Shown: piece by piece, positions 25,687-33,588 of the stretch
Layout of the letters: every line of letters starts with the position of its first letter
Numbering within the stretch: position 1 is the stretch's first letter
Virus record (IMG/VR): IMGVR_UViG_3300028608_000008
Span: 60,246 to 124,245 of that record
Direction: 5' to 3' (one strand)
Length of the DNA stretch: 64,000 nucleotides
Source of the DNA: a virus
The notes under the pieces: generated by a model
What the model saw: only the letters and a program-made list of their open reading frames with translations
Told to the model about the DNA's origin: nothing
The model's database searches: none
Made by a program: the position numbers and the translations under genes

Positions 25687-25730
25687 ATAAACCCGTCTAG
25701 CGATTCAGGGAGTCGCTAGTCTGGTTGAAC
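25685..25730 (+). ncRNA. Structured RNA element, copy 2
   Basis: CTAGCGA (25697-25703) pairs with TCGCTAG (25713-25719) around TTCAGGGAG. Flanks AGATAAACCCGT and AGTCTGGTTGAACT match copy 1 at 16539. The third stem base pair is G-C in copy 1 and A-T here, a covarying pair. It overlaps the stop codon of the upstream gene. Confidence 0.65.
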
Positions 25731-25784
25731 TAAACGACCAAACACACAAACATTTTTTCAGTGAACCGTAAAAAGGAATACATC

Positions 25785-26603
25785 ATGACTACTGCAACCC
25801 ACACCACCGTTGCCATGCTGACCGTTGCTGTTGCTCAACTGGCTCGCCTGAACCGCGAAGCGAAAAAGAATGGCGGTGAAGCGCTGTTCTCGCTGGGCAC
25901 CGATATGGGCAACGGCGTTACTTGGCGCGAACTGAGCGCTTGGGCAAAAGCGCAAAAGGCAAAAGCTGCCGAAGTTTCCGCCGAACCGGTGAAACCAACC
26001 GCTGGCAAAAAGGCGCCTGCCGGTGCCAAGCGTGAACCGTCGAAGCTGTCCACCATTTCGGATGCAATCAATCCGAAATCGGCTGCAAACAAATCGGAAG
26101 CCGTCGCGCTGAAAGCCAGCGAAGTTCGCGACCAAATTGTTTTGATCGGTCGCACCAAAGAAACCGTAGTTCGTATCGGCACCGAGAAATCCAGCGGCAT
26201 GCGTGTTGCGACCACTGACAAAGGCACCATCATTCCTTTCGCCAGCATCGAGCGCAACAATCGTGGCAATCTGCGCGTGAAGCCTGCCGACGAACAAATG
26301 GTTTCGAAGGCCGCGCCGAAAGCTACTCCGAAAGTCGCTGCCGCCCCGGTCAAAGAAGGCGTGCGCAATCTGGAAATCGGCACCAGCACCAACATTTCGG
26401 CGGCATCGTATGACAAAGCCCGCAAAGTGTTGACCGTTGCTTTCCACAGCGGTTCGGTTTACGAGTACAAAGGCGTGACCCTGAAAGACATTAAAGAGTT
26501 TGAAGCCGCCAAGTCGAAAGGCGCTCATATCTCCAAGGTCATCAAACCTGCCAAAGACGTTGTTTGTGTAGCCAAGGCTCCACGCAAACAAAAGGCAGCG
26601 TAA
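25785..26603 (+). CDS. KTSC-domain protein
   Basis: 272 residues from ATG 25785 with AAAAAGG upstream (the GTG at 25761 is less likely). N-terminal ~55 residues helical, then a Lys/Ala/Pro-rich linker, a strand-rich middle (118-168), another linker, and at ~200-255 a KTSC domain: S-x-x-I-S-A-A-S-Y-D..L-T-V-A-F-H-S-G-S-V-Y-E-Y. KTSC domains occur at the ends of tRNA-synthetases and in many phage proteins and may bind nucleic acid. The rest is unknown. Confidence 0.78.
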   Translation: MTTATHTTVAMLTVAVAQLARLNREAKKNGGEALFSLGTDMGNGVTWRELSAWAKAQKAKAAEVSAEPVKPTAGKKAPAGAKREPSKLSTISDAINPKSAANKSEAVALKASEVRDQIVLIGRTKETVVRIGTEKSSGMRVATTDKGTIIPFASIERNNRGNLRVKPADEQMVSKAAPKATPKVAAAPVKEGVRNLEIGTSTNISAASYDKARKVLTVAFHSGSVYEYKGVTLKDIKEFEAAKSKGAHISKVIKPAKDVVCVAKAPRKQKAA

Positions 26604-26618
26604 CAGCAACGAAAATTC

Positions 26619-26646
26619 AAGGCGATTCGAGGGAGTCGCCTTTTTT
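26619..26646 (+). terminator. Intrinsic terminator related to the RNA element
   Basis: AAGGCGA/TCGCCTT stem around TTCGAGGGAG, followed by six T. The loop closely matches that of the structured RNA copy at 25685 (TTCAGGGAG). Confidence 0.8.
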
Positions 26647-26664
26647 CGTATGAGGTGCAAACAA

Positions 26665-26892
26665 ATGGCTATCGGCTGGGCCAAAGAAGGCGACGGCGAA
26701 CTAGAGGCCGAAAACGAAATCGCCGAAGGCATCCAGAATGCACGCGACGAACTCGCAAAGTCGCAAGGTGCCGAAGAACAAACGTGGTGCATTGATTGTG
26801 GCGATTTTATTGACGAAGGGCGGCGCCTTGCCATTCCCAACGTTCAACGCTGCACACACTGCCAATCAAAACTGGAAAGGAAAACCCGATAA
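26665..26892 (+). CDS. TraR/DksA-type zinc-finger protein
   Basis: 75 residues from ATG 26665 with GAGG nine bases upstream (ATG 26650 lacks one). The C-terminal C42-x-x-C45 ... C63-x-x-C66 finger, with I-P-N-V-x-x-C-T-H-C-Q and the Asp/Glu-rich helical N-terminus, is the F-plasmid/phage TraR pattern. TraR binds the RNA polymerase secondary channel and mimics DksA with ppGpp, changing promoter choice. The stop overlaps the start of the ACP-domain gene (TAATG), so the two are coupled. Confidence 0.82.
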   Translation: MAIGWAKEGDGELEAENEIAEGIQNARDELAKSQGAEEQTWCIDCGDFIDEGRRLAIPNVQRCTHCQSKLERKTR

Positions 26893-28901
26893 TGCAAACT
26901 CCAATGACCAAAGGCCAACGCAAACAAGCCCGCGACGATTGGCATCTGCGCTGGAATCAAGCGCTCAAACATACCGGCCTTGACCGCATTTACAAAACCA
27001 ATCTGCGCTTTGATATGACCACAAACAAAGCCAACAAGGAAACCCGGTTCACGGCCATTGGCTTTGCCCATATTCAGAATATCCCACAAACGTTTACCAT
27101 CGTCGGCTACGCAACCGGCGAGCAGAAAAATGGCCGCGCCTGTTTCGATATCTACGACCTATCCTATAGCCTCGGTTCGGATGTTGAAATGCAAATCGAC
27201 ACCGACGCCGAAGATATGCCGCCGTTGGCTGGCGACCTGACCGAAATCGGCCCGGCCATTCTCAACCGCATTTTCGAAAGTTTGCACGCGCAGTTGCCAG
27301 CGGTCGAACGCTCCAAAGCGGAAGCCGAACAAGATCGCCGCGCCTGTGACGAAACCCTGAAAAAGTTGGTACAGGCAGCGGTCAAGAAATGCCACGCTAA
27401 AGGCATCGCGTTTCAGTTTATTGAAGCGTACCGCTTTTTCAGTGACACCCGCGTAGAACAACCGTACTACGCAAAAGCTGTTTTCAAGATCAACGAACAG
27501 CACAGCGACATTCGTTTCAAGTTTAAGCGTATCGGCACCGAACAGGAATTCGTTCTGGAATCGGTCACGGTTGACGGGCGGGATCGCGAAATCAATTTCC
27601 GCGTGTCGCCGTTCACTGTTCAAAACGCAATCGTTGTCGGTATGCGCAACGCAATCAAATGGATCAAAGAGGGATTCAAGATGGACTCCACTGCAATCGA
27701 AAAAGACCCGGTAGCCGAACAAGTTGGCGCCAAGAAAACCCCGGCTGCGAAAAAGCCAGCCGTGAAAAAGACCGCCAAGGTTATCGAAAACGGCGAACTG
27801 AAAGATGCGCCAAAAGGCGCGGTCAAAGTCGTGAAGAAAAAGCCAGCCGTCAAACGTGCAGCCCGTCCGACCAAAGCTGAACTGGCCGCGAAGCCAATCC
27901 CGAAAATCAAAACCAGCCCGGACGATTTCAAGAATCTGGCAAACGGCATTATGGGCAAACCTCCGGTGGAAGAACTGAACGAAGACCAGCAACAGATTGT
28001 TCGCGTCTTTGCCGATCAACTCGGTGAGCCAGTTTCGAAATTCACAATGGCGACCGAACTCACGGCGACCGGCGCTGACGAACTCGACCTCGTTGAAATC
28101 GTGATGCAAATCGAAGAAGAATTCGAGTTTGATATGCCCGACAACATCGAGCACGAATGCAAAACCATTGGCGACCTGTACACCCACGTCGCCGAGAAAA
28201 AGGCCGAACTCGCCGCAGCCGCCGCAGCACAACCCAAAACCAAAGCGCGCCGCGCTTCGAAAGCGAAGGTCGAAGCGGAAACCGGCAAACAACCGCGCAT
28301 GACCACGCCGAAACCGAAGGCGAAAGGCAAACCGAAAGCCGCTGGTTCTGCAAACTTCGACGCGGTTAATGACGGCAAGCTGGCGAACCGTTCGAACAAC
28401 CAAACGGCGAAACCTTTGCCTGCGCCGAAAACCAAAGCCGATTCGCTCAAGTGGGATTCGCTGGACGAGGCGGAACTGGTGCGCATGCGCAAACAGTTGG
28501 TGACGACCGCCACCCGAATCAAACTGTTGGAACGGGCGAAAGAAAACGGCGTGACCGCCTCGGTTCAAGTGACCGCTGACGTGAAAGCGAAAATGAAAGA
28601 CGAACTGTTGATTGCCGAAATCAAACAGTTGGCAAACCTCTACGGCTTCACGTTCTACAAAGCGAAAAAGGTCGAAGACTTCGCCGACAAGTTTACGCTC
28701 AAGCGCACGTATATGGACGGCACCAAAGTCGCAATCGTGATTCATTACGACGACAGTTCGCAACACCGTTTCGTAATGGAAACCGATAAGCTGCCGAAAG
28801 GCGCGAAGAACAGCCTCCACACGCTGCCGGTCGAACTGAAAACCAAAGCGCAGATGTTGGCCGTACTGCGCAAGCTGGGCGCCACCAACAACCGGAAGTA
28901 A
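26892..28901 (+). CDS. Large protein with acyl-carrier-protein-like domain lacking the Ser
   Basis: 669 residues. Residues 1-250 are a soluble N-terminal region, 275-345 are Lys/Pro/Ala-rich, ~364-440 form an acyl-carrier-protein-like domain, 440-500 are again basic and disordered, and the last ~150 residues are helical with a strand-rich end. The ACP motif reads GADELDLVEIVMQIEEEFEF where carrier proteins have GADSLD: the 4'-phosphopantetheine Ser is Glu397 (bases 28080-28082). The domain can thus fold like ACP but not carry acyl groups. ACP is known to bind SpoT, MukB and others; an ACP mimic beside a TraR gene is intriguing (inference). Confidence 0.75.
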   Translation: MQTPMTKGQRKQARDDWHLRWNQALKHTGLDRIYKTNLRFDMTTNKANKETRFTAIGFAHIQNIPQTFTIVGYATGEQKNGRACFDIYDLSYSLGSDVEMQIDTDAEDMPPLAGDLTEIGPAILNRIFESLHAQLPAVERSKAEAEQDRRACDETLKKLVQAAVKKCHAKGIAFQFIEAYRFFSDTRVEQPYYAKAVFKINEQHSDIRFKFKRIGTEQEFVLESVTVDGRDREINFRVSPFTVQNAIVVGMRNAIKWIKEGFKMDSTAIEKDPVAEQVGAKKTPAAKKPAVKKTAKVIENGELKDAPKGAVKVVKKKPAVKRAARPTKAELAAKPIPKIKTSPDDFKNLANGIMGKPPVEELNEDQQQIVRVFADQLGEPVSKFTMATELTATGADELDLVEIVMQIEEEFEFDMPDNIEHECKTIGDLYTHVAEKKAELAAAAAAQPKTKARRASKAKVEAETGKQPRMTTPKPKAKGKPKAAGSANFDAVNDGKLANRSNNQTAKPLPAPKTKADSLKWDSLDEAELVRMRKQLVTTATRIKLLERAKENGVTASVQVTADVKAKMKDELLIAEIKQLANLYGFTFYKAKKVEDFADKFTLKRTYMDGTKVAIVIHYDDSSQHRFVMETDKLPKGAKNSLHTLPVELKTKAQMLAVLRKLGATNNRK

Positions 28902-28915
28902 CTGCAAACATTTTT

Positions 28916-28933
28916 GCGGCTCGCAAGGGCCGC
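28916..28933 (+). promoter_or_regulatory. Hairpin in intergenic leader
   Basis: GCGGC-TCGCAAGG-GCCGC followed by TTTCC. It follows AACTGCAAACATTT right after the 669-residue gene. Either a weak terminator or a leader structure for the gene at 28954. Confidence 0.55.
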
Positions 28934-28953
28934 TTTCCTACGGGGATTCCGCC

Positions 28954-29172
28954 ATGGACGTTTTTGTTTATTCAAACGTTTTCGCGCTGGTAGGACTGCT
29001 GACAATGGGCACGGCTGCCCTGATTATCATTCTGATTATTCAGTCACTCCAACTTCGCGATTGGCGCAAACGGGCGCTCATTGCGGAATCCGAATGCAAA
29101 CAAATGTACTCGCTGTACGGGCCACACCACGCCAAGGATATTTCCCCAAATGGAAAAAGTTTCTCGCTCTAA
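28954..29172 (+). CDS. Single-pass membrane protein
   Basis: 72 residues; ATG after GGGGATTCCGCC. Hydrophobic segment ~9-31 (VFALVGLLTMGTAALIIILII), then a charged tail with one Cys. Its end overlaps the next gene by 23 bases. Confidence 0.68.
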   Translation: MDVFVYSNVFALVGLLTMGTAALIIILIIQSLQLRDWRKRALIAESECKQMYSLYGPHHAKDISPNGKSFSL

Positions 29173-30070
29173 GGTTCAATACGCCCCACAAATTGAACGC
29201 ATGCGTGATTCGTTTGTCACTGACTTCGAACACAACGGCCATCCTGAGTACCGCATTCCACAGGCCGACTTCGAAAATCGCGCAGCACTCTTTCTTCGCT
29301 ACGGCGAAACCGAAGAAGGCCGTTTCAAAAACATGATGCGCGACCTGATGAAAACCGCGCAACTGAAAATCAGCTTCCTTGAAGGTGAAGTGATTTTCAC
29401 CAAAAGCACTGCGCCGGTTCCGCAGGCAAACAAAACCCGCGCCGCTGATTACCGGACCCGCATTCCGCGTCCGCAGTGGCAAGGCATTCTCGACACGGCA
29501 ATGCCACGGATCATTGCCGACCTGAAACACCGGACGGCACCAACCACGTCGTATACGCACGCGCAGTTTTTCGACCTGCTGACGTTCTGGCCTAGCGATG
29601 CAATGTTTGTCGAATTGCTGGAAATACGTTTGGGCAAACTCGGTTACGATATCGAAGTGCTCAAGTCGGTCGTGCGTCTGAGCAACCGCAACGCCGGGGC
29701 TGCGAAGGTTACGAAAACTCCGAAGCCTCCAATCATCAAAATGTTTAACGCGCAGGAACTGTTTGCGGTTCTGGAGAAAACCTTCTGCCAGACGCTTGAG
29801 GAACTGCGTGAAATGAAGTTTGCAGGCGCGTACAGTCACGTCGTCACCCTGCAAGATCACCCGACGGATTCCGAAAAAGGTCCGCAAAAGATTTTCTTTG
29901 TTGACGAGGATATGCAAGTCGTCGGCGGGCGCAAGGTTGACGAAATCGAACTGCGCGTTGGCGATATCGTGCTGACCAATGAAGCGGGCGCCAAACAATT
30001 CCGCAAGGCAGTCCGCTTCGTCAACGAATCACCACGCCGCATGTGCAGCGTGCGCAAAATCAAATTCTAA
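29150..30070 (+). CDS. Hypothetical protein
   Basis: 306 residues from ATG 29150, the first in-frame ATG with an upstream AAGGA; the open frame extends to 29081 inside the previous gene. Helical first ~200 residues with a basic linker, then a strand-rich C-terminal part (HVVTLQDHP; IFFVDEDMQVVGGRK; GDIVLTNEAG). No family recognised. Confidence 0.72.
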   Translation: MEKVSRSKVQYAPQIERMRDSFVTDFEHNGHPEYRIPQADFENRAALFLRYGETEEGRFKNMMRDLMKTAQLKISFLEGEVIFTKSTAPVPQANKTRAADYRTRIPRPQWQGILDTAMPRIIADLKHRTAPTTSYTHAQFFDLLTFWPSDAMFVELLEIRLGKLGYDIEVLKSVVRLSNRNAGAAKVTKTPKPPIIKMFNAQELFAVLEKTFCQTLEELREMKFAGAYSHVVTLQDHPTDSEKGPQKIFFVDEDMQVVGGRKVDEIELRVGDIVLTNEAGAKQFRKAVRFVNESPRRMCSVRKIKF

Positions 30071-30088
30071 ACAAGAGGACGCAATACA

Positions 30089-30454
30089 ATGAAAGCTGTT
30101 TTTGAATTCAGCGAAGATGCACTGTTGGTAATTCTCGAAGGCGCAAAAGAGCGCGGCCTGAGTCCGGAAGATTTCATCATGGAAGCTGTTATCAAAGCGG
30201 ACCCACAACAATCCACCAGCACCATCGAAGTTGTTTGCGTGGAAGCCGTGCGCGCAGCGGTCAAGCTGGCACCCGGCACGGAGTTTATCATTGACGACGT
30301 TGTTCCGAATTTCCGCGAACAGCTAAACGTGCGTGACCGTCAAGCACTGGGCCGGATGTTCCGTGTCGAAATCGAAGCGGGCGAGGTTGCAACGTTTACT
30401 CGCCGCAATACCCGCAACCAAGCCATGTACCGCCGCAAAGGTTCGCGTGTTTAA
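30089..30454 (+). CDS. DUF1413-like protein (tentative)
   Basis: 121 residues. The stretch L-x-P-G-T-E-F-x-I-x-D..R-D-R-Q-A-L-G-R-M-F-R-V-E-I (about 74-105) has the layout of the small DUF1413 family (PGTEF, then R-x-x-LGR-x-F). N-terminal helical half; C-terminal basic tail (RRNTRNQAMYRRKGSRV). Function of that family is unknown. Assignment is by memory of the pattern only. Confidence 0.55.
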   Translation: MKAVFEFSEDALLVILEGAKERGLSPEDFIMEAVIKADPQQSTSTIEVVCVEAVRAAVKLAPGTEFIIDDVVPNFREQLNVRDRQALGRMFRVEIEAGEVATFTRRNTRNQAMYRRKGSRV

Positions 30455-30476
30455 AACGTAAACCGGACAAGCATTA

Positions 30477-30548
30477 AGGCCACGGTCGGCCTGTCACCGA
30501 AAATATAAGGCAGTCAGAATGACAAACACTTAGGGCCAAGGTTGGCCC
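30477..30548 (+). promoter_or_regulatory. Tandem similar hairpins in a leader
   Basis: Within the 118-base gap between two genes lie two alike hairpins: AGGCC-ACGGTC-GGCCT (30477-30492) and GGGCC-AAGGTT-GGCCC (30533-30548), both followed by a C/T/A-rich CAC. The middle has AATATAAGG. No T-run, so probably regulatory or processing signals rather than terminators. Confidence 0.55.
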
Positions 30549-30572
30549 CTACACTTCCTAATGGGGCAAACA

Positions 30573-30800
30573 ATGTTTAATAATCCTGAGTTGATGTTTC
30601 TAGCGTTCATGCTGGGCTTCGCAATTATTTTCGTGGTCGGCTGTGTCTACACGATCACCGTTTTAGTTTGGAAGGTTGACGCATTGGAGCGCGAACGCTC
30701 CTTGCTGCAACAGGAATTGCTTCACGCAAACGGCGTGATTTTCCGCCTGCGTAAAAAGCTGCACGACGAAAAGTGCGCAATCTGCATTGGAGATATTTAA
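30573..30800 (+). CDS. Single-pass membrane protein with coiled coil
   Basis: 75 residues from ATG 30573, with GGGG upstream (a second ATG at 30561 lies 12 bases earlier). Hydrophobic segment ~7-33, then a Glu/Arg/Leu heptad region and a C-x-x-C near the end (EKCAICIGDI), which may bind metal or form a disulfide. Confidence 0.68.
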   Translation: MFNNPELMFLAFMLGFAIIFVVGCVYTITVLVWKVDALERERSLLQQELLHANGVIFRLRKKLHDEKCAICIGDI

Positions 30801-31283
30801 ATGGCCAGCCTCATGACACCGCATTCCGCGCAAGGCCGCATTCGTGCAATGATGGCCCGTCCAGAAAACGAAGCGAAACTGGTTTTGCTTCACACCGTCG
30901 CCGCCTACATTTTCGGCACCAACTTTATCGGGTCGAAGGATGGCGAAGGTATCACGCTGGAAGCGTTTGATAGTTTGCAGAAAGAACTGAACGCGCTCAA
31001 ACGCCAATTGCCGTTCCTGAAAATGGACGTGAAGGCTGGCGCCTCCGCTGATATGAAAGCGTCGTCCCATTACGAAGACGTTTACGACCAGCTTTGCGAA
31101 CTCTGCACGCCGCACGTTGTAGAACTGGCAAACGGCTGCACAACCATTTCCAAAGATAGTTTGTGTGGTTCGGTCGTGGACAACCTGAGCGCGCTGATCG
31201 ACTATTGGCTCGCTACCAAAGACGAAACTAAATTCGAACTTGGCGACCACATGATCGTCGGCGTTCACAGCGAAAAGGAATAA
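30801..31283 (+). CDS. Hypothetical protein
   Basis: 160 residues, starting directly after the previous stop. All-helical by appearance; three Cys (C98, C101, C111 region). No known motif. Confidence 0.72.
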   Translation: MASLMTPHSAQGRIRAMMARPENEAKLVLLHTVAAYIFGTNFIGSKDGEGITLEAFDSLQKELNALKRQLPFLKMDVKAGASADMKASSHYEDVYDQLCELCTPHVVELANGCTTISKDSLCGSVVDNLSALIDYWLATKDETKFELGDHMIVGVHSEKE

Positions 31284-31285
31284 TC

Positions 31286-31771
31286 ATGTTTCAGGTAATC
31301 ACTTCGAAACCCAAACAGTTGCAAGCTCTGCTGGAACAGATTCTGTTTCGTCCAGACAACGAAACAGACGGTGCAGAATTCACTGCTGTTCTGTCCGTTT
31401 CCGAAATCCAAACCTTTCTGCAAATCGACGACGACGTTTTGATTGCTTGGCTTGACGCAAACAAGCTGCGTCCCCACGAAGACCAAGACCCAATCGTAAA
31501 CATGCTGGATGACGTTTGGGAAATTTGCGACAAGTTGCTGCTCAAACGTTATGCAATTGGCGAAGCGTTGACACCGCTGCTTACGCATTTCCAGCCGGGT
31601 TTGCTGACGTGGGAAATCGAAGACCGGTACGACCGCGAAGGCGGTTCGACTACCCGGCTGTTCCGCTACACGCCTTTGGAAGAACTCGACTTCGACAATC
31701 ACATGGACTGGTACGCGCAATTGCAAAAAGAGTATCAGGAAGCAAACGAAAAGGAAAATGCAAATGGGTGA
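31286..31771 (+). CDS. Hypothetical protein
   Basis: 161 residues, two bases after the previous stop. Acidic, helical, with Trp-rich C-terminal half (WEIEDRYDREGG; MDWYAQLQKEYQEANEKENA). Overlaps the next gene by eight bases. Confidence 0.72.
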   Translation: MFQVITSKPKQLQALLEQILFRPDNETDGAEFTAVLSVSEIQTFLQIDDDVLIAWLDANKLRPHEDQDPIVNMLDDVWEICDKLLLKRYAIGEALTPLLTHFQPGLLTWEIEDRYDREGGSTTRLFRYTPLEELDFDNHMDWYAQLQKEYQEANEKENANG

Positions 31772-32003
31772 CGAAACTTTCACCTCTCTCGACCTGTACA
31801 TGCTGCGCCATTCCGCGACCATGCTGTACGTTTCAATCATCAAACCAACTGACGTGGCGTTGACCAAACATTGGGGCGAAGCAATGTATTTCCCTTCGCG
31901 TGCCGTTGCATTGGCACAGGCCGACGATCTTATGCGCGCACGTCTCGGGCACTTCCAAGTCGTATCGTCGCAAATGGAATTGCAAATTGTAGGGAGCCGT
32001 TAA
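31764..32003 (+). CDS. Small hypothetical protein
   Basis: 79 residues from ATG 31764 (AAAGGA eight bases upstream favours it over ATG 31758). Basic/neutral, alpha/beta. No family. Confidence 0.68.
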   Translation: MGDETFTSLDLYMLRHSATMLYVSIIKPTDVALTKHWGEAMYFPSRAVALAQADDLMRARLGHFQVVSSQMELQIVGSR

Positions 32004-32345
32004 ATGCTGCGTCGCACTCCCGAACAAGTCGCAATTCTGCTGGCCGTGCTGTTGGGCCGCGCCCCAAAATGGCGGGTCATAATCAATCGCGAACAAATCC
32101 GTCAATTGGGTGGGCGCAAAGAAGCGCCCGAAAGCTGGTACGACGAAATCAATCAGGAACTGCGCGAGCATGACGCGGTGATGTTTCCGTTTGGTGAAAA
32201 GTTTGCAATCTACAGCACGGTCAACACGCACAACTGTCACAAGATTCCCGCGTATGCAGTAGACAAAGTTTTGGAGAACGTGTCTTACAGCGAGTACCTG
32301 CGCGAAATCCAATTGGGCAAACAAAGCAAAGGCAGTGACACATGA
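32004..32345 (+). CDS. Small hypothetical protein
   Basis: 113 residues, directly after the previous stop. N-terminal helix (RRTPEQVAILLAVLLGRAP) then charged alpha/beta region. Resembles a short winged-helix by size only. Overlaps the next gene by four bases. Confidence 0.7.
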   Translation: MLRRTPEQVAILLAVLLGRAPKWRVIINREQIRQLGGRKEAPESWYDEINQELREHDAVMFPFGEKFAIYSTVNTHNCHKIPAYAVDKVLENVSYSEYLREIQLGKQSKGSDT

Positions 32346-32587
32346 GCCGGAACGAACAGAAAATGTTTGTAGTCGAAGTGGAAATCGACTTGGGCAATCC
32401 GTTTGAAACCATCGAACTGAATCGGTCGTATCCGAGCCACGATGCCGCAGACAACTTCCTGCCGGACAAGCTCTCTGACGTTTTGATCCGCGCCGGTGAG
32501 ACGTTGCAGGAAATGATTTACGACAACAAGTTCAACGAAGATCAAGTTATGAAAATCGTTGTTCGCGAATTGCGTGAGGGTGAGTAA
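32342..32587 (+). CDS. Small acidic hypothetical protein
   Basis: 81 residues, ATGA overlap at its start and one-base overlap at its end. Acidic, with alternating strands and helices (FVVEVEIDLGNPFETIEL). Function unknown. Confidence 0.7.
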   Translation: MSRNEQKMFVVEVEIDLGNPFETIELNRSYPSHDAADNFLPDKLSDVLIRAGETLQEMIYDNKFNEDQVMKIVVRELREGE

Positions 32588-32952
32588 TGCGACTGCACAG
32601 CGGCGACGACGAATGGCACGCCAAAATGAAACGGGAACAGGAAGAACGCGACCGCATTTTCAACCTTCCCGAAAACGTGAAAGCCCGTGCGTTCCGTAAA
32701 GACCTGCGCCGGGTTTTCAAAAAGCACGGCCTGTCCCTTGCGCACCAAGATATGCAAGGCTCGTTGATTATCACCAATCAGCGCATGGAACAAAACCTGC
32801 GCTATCTGGACCACGCTTCCGTAGACATTCGCGACAACCCGAAAGAAAGCGATCCGGGTCATGATCCGAATTTCAATCCCGATCCGGCGCAACTGAATCA
32901 CGATCACGCATTCCTTTACCAAGAAGACGAGGACGAATCAAATGCAAGTTAA
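32587..32952 (+). CDS. Hypothetical protein
   Basis: 121 residues, TAATG overlap with the upstream stop. Charged helices, acidic end (HAFLYQEDEDESNAS). No motif; overlaps the next gene by 11 bases. Confidence 0.7.
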   Translation: MRLHSGDDEWHAKMKREQEERDRIFNLPENVKARAFRKDLRRVFKKHGLSLAHQDMQGSLIITNQRMEQNLRYLDHASVDIRDNPKESDPGHDPNFNPDPAQLNHDHAFLYQEDEDESNAS

Positions 32953-33319
32953 TGCCACTGTTACCATTGACGAATCGGCAATCGCCAAGAAAGCCGAAGC
33001 GCGTATGCAGGAAGCAATCAACGAAGAATACGGCCATTGCGTTTCGTCCCTGCTTTCCGACAACAAACGCTGGGGCGCAAACCTCGGGCCGGTGCGTGCG
33101 CAAATCCGCAAGAAAGTCGAGTCGCTTGTCCTCGAAGCTATGACCGAGGAAAAGATTGATCCGGAAATCGAAAAGCGTTACGCCACCGCTTACGCCAAGT
33201 ATTATCAGGAAGCGCTGGACGAGGCCATCGAAAACCAAGCACGCAAAGCCGCTTTCGCCGCCGTGCGTAAACTCAAAGTTTCGGAGTTACAGAATGCAAA
33301 TTCATCAAGCGATTCTTGA
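32942..33319 (+). CDS. Hypothetical helical protein
   Basis: 125 residues, starts within the previous gene after GACGAATC. Long Glu/Lys/Ala helices throughout; likely elongated or coiled. Overlaps the next gene by 26 bases. Confidence 0.7.
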   Translation: MQVNATVTIDESAIAKKAEARMQEAINEEYGHCVSSLLSDNKRWGANLGPVRAQIRKKVESLVLEAMTEEKIDPEIEKRYATAYAKYYQEALDEAIENQARKAAFAAVRKLKVSELQNANSSSDS

Positions 33320-33578
33320 TGCGCTGGAAGAAGGCATCAATATCGAACTGACCAAAGACGCAGTTGGTTTCCAGTTCGAAATGAACACCGGCGCGAAATC
33401 CGATATGCAAATTCGCCCGCGTGCTGACGGCAGGCTCGACGTGTTCCAGCGCTACAACGAAGAAAACGTGGTCGATACCTTTGACGAAATCTGCGATCTG
33501 GTTCGTGAAGGTATGTTTAACACCAAACACGTCGCGGAGTGTTGGGAAAAGGCACTCAAGAAACGCGACCTTCTGTAA
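33294..33578 (+). CDS. Small hypothetical protein
   Basis: 94 residues from ATG 33294, with CGGAG upstream; earlier in-frame codons lie inside the upstream gene. Acidic, alpha/beta (VGFQFEMNTGAKSD..QIRPRADGRLDVFQ). No family recognised. Confidence 0.7.
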   Translation: MQIHQAILDALEEGINIELTKDAVGFQFEMNTGAKSDMQIRPRADGRLDVFQRYNEENVVDTFDEICDLVREGMFNTKHVAECWEKALKKRDLL

Positions 33579-33588
33579 GGAGACGGAA

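Noticed and set aside
27159-28907. Long minus-strand open frame (582 codons), and similar ones at 6202-7803 and 56767-58203
   Set aside because: They mirror well-supported + strand genes with domains, have no ribosome sites, and result from the strong codon bias (few TTA/CTA/TCA codons on the + strand).
30504-30515. Promoter at AATATAAGG in the twin-hairpin leader
   Set aside because: A lone TATAAG without a -35 or extended -10; not enough to call.
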